DNA of 64,000 bases from Micrasema longulum. Its lineage: Eukaryota; Arthropoda; Insecta; Trichoptera; Brachycentridae. A program made the translations under genes and the position numbers. Below are positions 44,901 to 53,900 of this stretch, piece after piece (the first letter of the stretch is position 1; each line of letters opens with the position of its first letter). Location: positions 1 through 64,000 of the forward strand of contig JAGVSM010004569.1 in NCBI GenBank assembly GCA_022494885.1. The letters run 5' to 3'. A model generated the notes under the pieces. That model did not search any database, was not told where the DNA came from, and saw only the letters and a list, made by a program, of their open reading frames with translations.

Positions 44901-47900
44901 TTTCATCATCCAGTGCACCAAAATCGAAGAACATCCTCATCGCATTAAAGGTAGGTCCATTCCAGTGCTCCTTTCCTTTATTCAAATACTCCAACTTTGT
45001 ACAAAATTGAATGGTAATCGTTTTTACATTACTCAGTCCGTTTTTCGTTAACACCATGGACGAGTGTTTTCAACGGATGGCTGCTGTAAGAAACAAAAAT
45101 TAATCGAAGATGAGTTCACCTCGTTAGTGGTTGGCGCATTTGCTTACCATCATTGAAGTACTAGGTTCGATTCCTGGCAAGGTGGGGACGTGAAGTATTG
45201 ATATTAAAGGTGGTACTGGAATATTTCATTGTTACTGGATTGGCTTCAGAAGCATAGGACTAATCACCTTACCTTCGTGGAATACATCATTAAAATACCC
45301 CGGATTTTGTTTACCAATGCAGTGCCCTATGCACCGCTGGGTATGGAAAGGGGAATGATGATGATAATTTATTTAAGCTAGTGCTTTCAAGCGTAAATTT
45401 ATTAAAAGATAAATTCGGTCATGGGAATAAAAACAAAGTTAAAAAATAATAATATTTCTTGTTTTTGTCTAAATTTGAACATTTTACCTCGTGGCCACCT
45501 TCACCATCACGTTTGTGGTGAAGATGTAGGAAGAGAAGAAGACCCAGAACACATCATACAGCAGCAGACCGGTTAGTAGAAGTGTGGAGACCTTCAGGGA
45601 CGGGAGACGGACAAAGGCGATGAACGTCACACACAGCCCCATTCCCATAGCTAAAAGAAGCATAAAAAAAAATATTTGAATTATTTGAAGGGTATGTATA
45701 TGGCAAAAACGGGCTCATAAAAAAATAATTTTACAGGAAAGCAAAGATAATTAAAATCCTTATTTGTGGAATACTGCCTCCTTATATTTAGTAAAAGTGG
45801 AATATTTTTTATTGTTATAATTTTAAACAAGTAGCTTAAATCTGAAATAAAAATTTAATCTATTTTAATTTTGACAGGCGCCGTGGCGCAGTTGGTTAGA
45901 CAAAGATCAACAGTGTATGACAAAAGCGTTTAAAAAATCAAGAGTGTAAGACTAAAGTGCACACAAAAGATCACTAGTCACTGTCACAGTGAATAAAAGA
46001 TCAGCCGTGTATGTCATAAAGTGTTTAAAGATAAACAGTGAATGACGAAACTGTATGAAAGATTACTAGTGAATGTCACAATGCGTGTTAAAGATCAACA
46101 GTGTATAAAATATTAATAGTATATGTTTCAATTAAATTATTTATTGACAATTCTTGATGGAATTCCATTGTAATGATGTAATAACTTATATTTCCATATA
46201 AGTTATTAATTTAAAAAATACTTGGTACACTTCCACTAATTTATTTTGACCAATTAGCACTTTCACCCTCTAATCAATTCCCATCTGTTGGGATGTCTGC
46301 GTATACGACAAGCACTCACCGTCCATCAGTAGCCAGTGCCCCGTCAGTATCCACACCGTCACGATGGCCAGCGACAGCCCGAAGGCCGCCAGCTCCGCGG
46401 CGCTGTAGCGGCCGCAGCACCCGCACGACACGCGCGAGGCGCCCGCCCCACCGCCGCAGATGTACTGGCACAGCGGAGTCAGCAGGAAGGCCAGAGCCAC
46501 ACAAGCTATCACTGAATACGAGAAAAGTTAAAGACAATTTACCTACAAAAAAACCACAATCATTGTAATCAGGCAATAATTTGGTCAAACTTAGTTATTA
46601 CGAGAAAAACCGGACCGACTGAATTTGCTCATTATACTAAAAAAGGAATTTTAAAAATAAATATCAATACAATTATATACAGATACAGACATCTACTGAA
46701 GAAATATTCCACAAATCACAACCTATGACACCAAAATAATTATACGCTAAAACAATACTCACTTACAGATTCAAAAACTACTCTTACTCAAATGAAAGAA
46801 ATAACCCCGACAAAAAAAATAATATAATCACTAGATCCTCAACACAAAGACAACTTAAACAAACACAAACTAATACCACTTTCGGACAAAGGGATTTTGA
46901 GTATTATTCAATTAAAATCTATAACCTACTTTCACATCTATTAAAACAATTAGTATCGAGAAAATGTTCAAAAAGGCTATAAAATATGGATAGTGGAGCT
47001 AGGTAGAAGTAAAATGGATTGTCTCATTCGCCCAAACCAATTATGAATGAACTGCTCCACAAGTGTAAAGCTTACGTTAGATTTTTGTTCTTTCATTGTG
47101 CGTTTTGTAATATAAATAATATAGATGTACATAAATTAATTATAAACATAAATATGTAGTGTTTAAAACTGTCTGAACATTTTGTTAATTATTTCTGTTT
47201 ATTAAGTTAGTCTTCTTTGTTTATTCTCAAATGTAAAAATATTTTTAAAAAAGTATATTGTTAAGTGTCCTTGGCACGGGTAACCCCAGTGAGGTCACAT
47301 TATTTTTATTATTAATTATAGTTTGTAAGACAAAAAATATGAATAAATAAATTAATAAAATCATTATCATTTCCCTCATTATCACCCAGTGATGCATAGG
47401 GCGCTGAATTTGTAAACCAAATGCAGCTTATTTCGAGCATCTGTTACATGAAGGTAAGGTGATCAGTTCTACGCTTCGAGCACCAGTCGAGGAAAAATGA
47501 AGTATTGCAGTTTAAGCAATCTCTTAAATCAATCTCCTGTGTCCACCCTTCCAGGAATCGAACTCAGGACCTCAAGAATGGTAGGCGAATGCGCCAACAT
47601 CTTCACCCCTTCAATGAATATTATCCTATTTTTAAATTTGAACAGTGTCTTCCAACGAGTTGTAAATAGCTCGAGCAGGGTTCAAACCTAGGACCTTTAA
47701 TCCGTGAGTCCACAGCACTAGCCAAGAAACCACAACCCGGTTTATAATTAATAATATAAAATAAATTAAACAATAATTTGAATCACGTTTACAAATGAAA
47801 ATAATCCCGAGTATATTTTCACTAAGATACATTGTATTGACAAGTAGAACTCTAAACATAATAGCAATAAAAACTAGTAAGAATAAATAAAAACCGCGAC

Positions 47901-50900
47901 AGATATTCGGTAGCAGACAAATAAAATAAGATCATAAAAACACGGCCATTGTGAATTTGAGGAATTTCTTTATATTTTATAACACCAAATGCTGACCCAC
48001 ATAATTTTATTCAACTGAACTGTGACAGAAATAATAAATACTTTCTATTGTTTTCAAGCATTTACAAAGGAAATGAAGTGGAAATTGGTTTGCAACAATA
48101 ATCAACACAACATGCAACACAACCTATGCAATCTGACAATATTTTAAGTAGACGCAAATCTTCGTAGACAAGTACTGGACCCATCCAATTGATAAATATT
48201 TTAATAGAGACAAATAATATTTTAGAAAAGGCAATGTCTAGAGATTTTCAGGTCTAATGGTATACTGCTCTCAAAAGCAAAGGGGCAGCTATTTGCGAAA
48301 GTCATATTTTGAGATGACACTTTTGAGTGTTCATCAACTTTATGAAAATGATTAAAAACTGTAAATAATTTTAAGTAAAAAAACACAGTACGTCAATTGT
48401 TTCTAAGCATAAAACAGATACTCAATTTTTCCTTGAAAAAACATTGGGTAAATATTGTTTTTCGAGCTGAAATATTTTTCTTTATTGCATTTTGCTTTTG
48501 ATGACAAAATAATTGTTTACTGAAAATGTTACTTAAATCTTAATTCAATCAAATATTGCATAGATCAGTTTTGTAAAGCACGTCGACGTATAATATTATG
48601 AAAATGGCGCTACGTAAGTTATCTATTATAATAAAGATTGATCGTCGATCGGCTGTTTTAAAAAGATTGCGGATAACTTACCAGCCGTACAGATAGCGAA
48701 GAGTGTCTGCATGGAGTCAAAGAAGAAGAACATGACGAGAAGGGAAACGGAAGCACCGAGGGGTAGGCAGAGAGCTTGCATGGTATCCAGGGTCTGGACG
48801 TCTGAAAAAAAGACTTAGACATTTAATGAATCACCCTTCTTTATGACCTAATTGAAAATTGAAAAAAAACATAATTATTGTTATTCTGCGGAATGGGGGT
48901 CAGTGCTATATAAGCCACTGACGTGACTGCGACCTGTGTAGATCTATTGTGACGGGTCCACGTAAACTAGGTCTCGCCCTCCAAGCCGGGGTCATTAAAG
49001 AGCCCGGCTACTGTGTGGAGGGTTCTCGTTTTGATAAATCTCCTCCTCCGAGCCCAGATCCATAAAGTATCGGGCTATTAGGTAGGGGGTGAACTCTCTT
49101 ATATCCTCCGGTTTAACCGGTGATCTCCCGAGAATATGGCTTCTTTTATCAAATAAACCACCACATTCAGACAGAATGTGCATAGGTGTTTCTTTACTTG
49201 CACTGCAGAATCTAGATTTAGAAGCTTCAGAAAGTTATATTCCAGCTAGGCGTTTATTTAATCTACAGTGCCCTGTAAGGGCCTAGTCATAGAATTAAGA
49301 ATAGTTCAGAAACCGCATACGAGCATCAAACAAAAGGTGACTAAACTACTTATAAATGAGTAGTTTTACGTTTTGACACATTAGTTTATTTGTAGACGTC
49401 GCTCAGTACGCAACTCCTGATTTGAATTCAACTATGCCGTGTTGTATCCTTTTAAAGTGTAGAAATACTGCTAGAATCTTAAAGAAACAAGATGGAATTA
49501 CATTTCATGTGTAATTAGCAAATAAACGTGTAAGTAGCAAATACATTACTTAACATTTCGTTAGTGTTGCCAGGGTAGTAATTTTTTTACCCGACTTTGC
49601 TCATCTAATGAGAATTGGACCTCGGATTTAACAACTCTGTGGTGGATATTTGACCAAAATTATCTTTAAAACCTCAAATATTATTTAACATGATATAAAA
49701 ATATCAGTTTTATATAAAATAAAATTTGTTTTATATTTTAAGTTTAAAGTTCAATAATTTAATTACTCTTATTAAATGACCCTTTACTTATCTACTCCAT
49801 TGTGTCAATCAATATTTCCGCGTGCACAATAAAATTTTAGAGAAATTAACATACTGTTTTTTTTTTTTTACCTTACATCTGTGTTATGATTATATTTTTT
49901 CCCATCGTGCAACATTACGCGGCAACATCACGAATGCGCGCGGCGAAAGTGGGGCATAGTGGGGGAATTTTCGGACACAGTCCGATGTATTCAAATATGA
50001 TTCTACGCTCCTTCTGGACTATTCTTAATTTTATGGGCCTAGTGGTGTAGTTTCAATTAATTTTGTGATTTTTATCAAAAAGCTGCCTTGGGATATTTTG
50101 TTTTCTTTTACCTTACATACATTATTTTGTTAGACTACAAGCCTTCAAAATGAAATGTCAAATTGAAGACACCTCGTTCCTTTCGCGTTAAATTGAGGAA
50201 TAAAGCTGCTTGCGATATTTGCACCGTGTACGGAGAAGATGCTATGAATTATCGACTAATTTGTTGTAATGTTTTTTTATGTGTCCTCCTGTTCTCTTCA
50301 TTTGGAAAAAGACGGACACAACACCTGGTAGTAACTACCCCAAAATATATGAAACATTAGAAGAATTCGCCCAATACAACACGCATTGTGTATTCAAACA
50401 TGAAAAAAAACAATTTGCATTGCAAAGCACAAAAGTTGATCCAATTATCAAGAAATTATGAAGTGTGGTAATAAATTTGAAAGTCCCTATCAACACATTT
50501 AAAAATTTGAGACCGTTATCAAGAGTGTTATTAATTGAAAGATTTGTTAAACAGGCTGACAATGTTAAGGTCTGTTGGGTGATGAGATGGCACTTTGGCG
50601 GCATGACTCGGCGGTAATTGGAAACATTTCCATTGCGAGAGAGATCCACCAAACTTCAATGTATTTGTATTGGATACAACTTCCATTAGTGATGCTGAGC
50701 GCCGCAAAAGACTTGTAGAAAAAAAATAATGAATCTTCCCATAGACTTGAATTAAGATAAACGGAAAGTGATACTAGTAAAAACCTTGGTTAAATTTTGC
50801 TCTACAGCAGAGCGGGGAATGATTATTTTCGAGGACTGTGATTGGTCAAGTTAGACAAATTGTCCAACTTTGTCGTTATATATAAATATATGTTTATTTA

Positions 50901-53900
50901 ATATGTTTTACTAAGAAATACAATTTTATTTTGAGTATATACAAATGTTTATAGACAAGGCCGGCTTCCACTCCCTAGGGAGTTGGTTATTAAGTATGAA
51001 ATTTATTTGAACAGAGAGGTAACACAGTAACCCGCCGTTTTTCCCCTTAAGGGTGGGCAGAGAAAATAGAACACCGTATCATTCTGCCTTTGCATACAGA
51101 ACTTGCTTCCTTTGCATTCATACGTCTTCTCATGCATGCGCGCAAATTATTCAGACTTTTGACATGACCACCTTCAAATATTTGTTGAATTTGGTCATGC
51201 CATGTCTTTCTCGGTCTCCCTCTATTTCTGCATCCAACATTCGCATCGTAAATCTTTTTAGCCGTCCTTTCCCTGTCCATTCGCTCTACATGTCCTTACC
51301 AACGCAGAGCTCCTGACTTGATTTTGTAGATAATACTTTATCTTAGCCTCGCATAATGCACGGATCTCGACATTCGTGCATCTATCGACATAGTTCATCA
51401 ATATAATATATAAGTAATATATTTTTTTATTTATTAATTATTATCAATTTTTCTTTGCATTTTATAATAGGTATACGTAAGATACAAATACAAAAAAAAC
51501 TATTGCATAAGCACAAATAAAAATCCCACAAAGGCATGGCCCGTGTGCGAGTATACATTTTATTTTAAATTTAAATAAATACTACAGGAATAATATGAAA
51601 GATTTCAAAAAATAAAAAAATAAATGCTAATATCTGTACCTCAGAAACAGACAGATGCAAATCCAAACGGTAAATGTTCCACATAAGCCTAAAAGTCTAC
51701 TATCTCTAAGTGATTTTTAATAATTTATAGCATTAATTTATATTTTCAGTATCTTAATACATTGGTTAAGATACTGAAAATATAAATAAATCAAAATTCT
51801 AAATGATGGACATGATCATAAACTGAATCTGTAAAATATAAATAAAATAAATGTAATATAAACCTGTCATAAAAAAAAATGTGTCCCACCGAAAAGTCTT
51901 TAGACTTAGTGGGTAACAAATTCTTATATGTATTTTTTTTTTAATTATAAAATAAACGCTAGCACTGGAACTGAATACGAAAATCAAAATGTCATTTCAT
52001 CAAATTCTGGATTTGCATCTGTCTGCCTCTGAGGTACAGATATTAGTGTCTTAATTTGCCATCAATATAATATATCGTCATCTTTACTTTCTGTATTTGA
52101 GATATAACGATTGAAAAATTTTCACCGTACAAAATAGCATCTCTCTGTCATTCGAACAAAGAAATTGTTGACAGAAAGGAGATACAACACAAAGAAGATA
52201 TATTTGATCTTGGAATACAACGTAAGTCAGTAGTACAGTAGTTTATGTTTGTTTGGATAAAACATTTAAAAACCATGTATACTATAAAAACCAAATATTT
52301 AGCACAAAAAACATAAGATACAAATTTCATTAAAATTATTTATTAGTATTTTTTAAATTAATAACTTATATGTAAATATAAGTGATTACATCAATAAGAT
52401 ACAAAAATAAATACACAAAAAATGAACTTTCCCTTCTTTGAACCCCCTCTCTCTCTCTAACAAAATAACTATGGACTTTTTCGGGAACTATTTAACAGAT
52501 AAATATACGGATGTTTCATTTTAAAATTAAAAATGTTATAGGTTGGCATATCAGTGTCACAAATAGATAAAATATGGTCTAGTCAGGCCGAAAGAACAGT
52601 TAGAATTTCAATGGGCCAGCAGGTGAAAATAGTATGACAAACGCCACTTCTTATTCCCACAAAATTGTATAACAATAGAAATTAGACTCGGTCACTGGAA
52701 CAACCAGCTCTGTACCACAATAGTTAGAGTAATCACCAGTTTAGGATAAATAAATAGCCTTAATTATGCTGATTCATTTTACTTTACATTAAATAATTTT
52801 TAAATTCAGTGTCATTAAAATCAGAAAAACGATTGACAAAAATACCTGCATAAAAATAATTGCATCAATAGTAATTAATTATTGATTAATTGCTATGATT
52901 GTGAGACGGGTTGTGGGGCGGGGTTTGGATCCCGTCCTACCACGGTTATTTAGGACTAAAAGAAAATGGTCATTCAAAATTTCAATATTAAATTTGGGTT
53001 AATCCCCAGAGTATTAACGCGCTACAGCTATTAGAAAATTATAGTGCTCAATCCATTTAGATTTGAAGATGTTTTTTGTTGACATTTCTTAATAAAACTC
53101 CATAGTTAATGATTTAGATCGCTAACTATGGAGTTGTTGATCGCTCATTGGTCAAAATTAAATAAAAGTGAAACTAAACCGAGAAGTTTTATTTATATTT
53201 TTTTCTAAATCACTTGATTTTCGTTAAATGTAAACATTTTTACACAAATTAATATAAAACATTAGAACAAAATATTTTTTAAATATTCAAATTATGTTCA
53301 GAAGCTGTAGACGGGATTTTGCTCTATTCCACAGAACAAAAGCGTTGCAAATTTTTGGTTTGGTTTTTGATTTAAAACAAACCTGTAATGGGCGGTTCCG
53401 GTTTGTGCTTGTGATTCTCAACCTGAGTACCCACGGCCCATTTTTTTGCGTTGTAGTGCGTTATTACCCTGAGGGTAAATCATAAGAATGCAAATATTCA
53501 TGTTTTTTAAAATTACAAGTTAACATAATATAACAACAATAGAGATGGGAATATAGAAATCTAGGCATATACAGGGCTTATGACTTGTCATTGGCTAGTT
53601 TAAGTGGGCTCTTTACACACTGTGTAGCATTCACCATTCTGCCAATATTTGAACATCTGATTTTCTTCAATTTTTGCATCGGTTGATTTTTGTTAAAAAA
53701 ATTCAATAAAATTACTATAATGGACATAGGCTATTGTGATATGAGTTAATACAGTTTTTGCTACCATTTGTGTTGGCAGGATGAATGAAAATATACAACA
53801 CCCCATTTGCGAAAAAGGCATTCCAAAATATTACTTCAGAGGTATTTCTTAAAATATACAAGACCTATGTAAGACCTTTATTGGAATATGGATATCAAGT

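Noticed and set aside
46293..46568. 91-codon plus-strand open frame, Arg/Pro/Ser-rich
   Set aside because: Antisense shadow of the GC-rich SPPL3 exon 4; no splice continuity or recognisable family.
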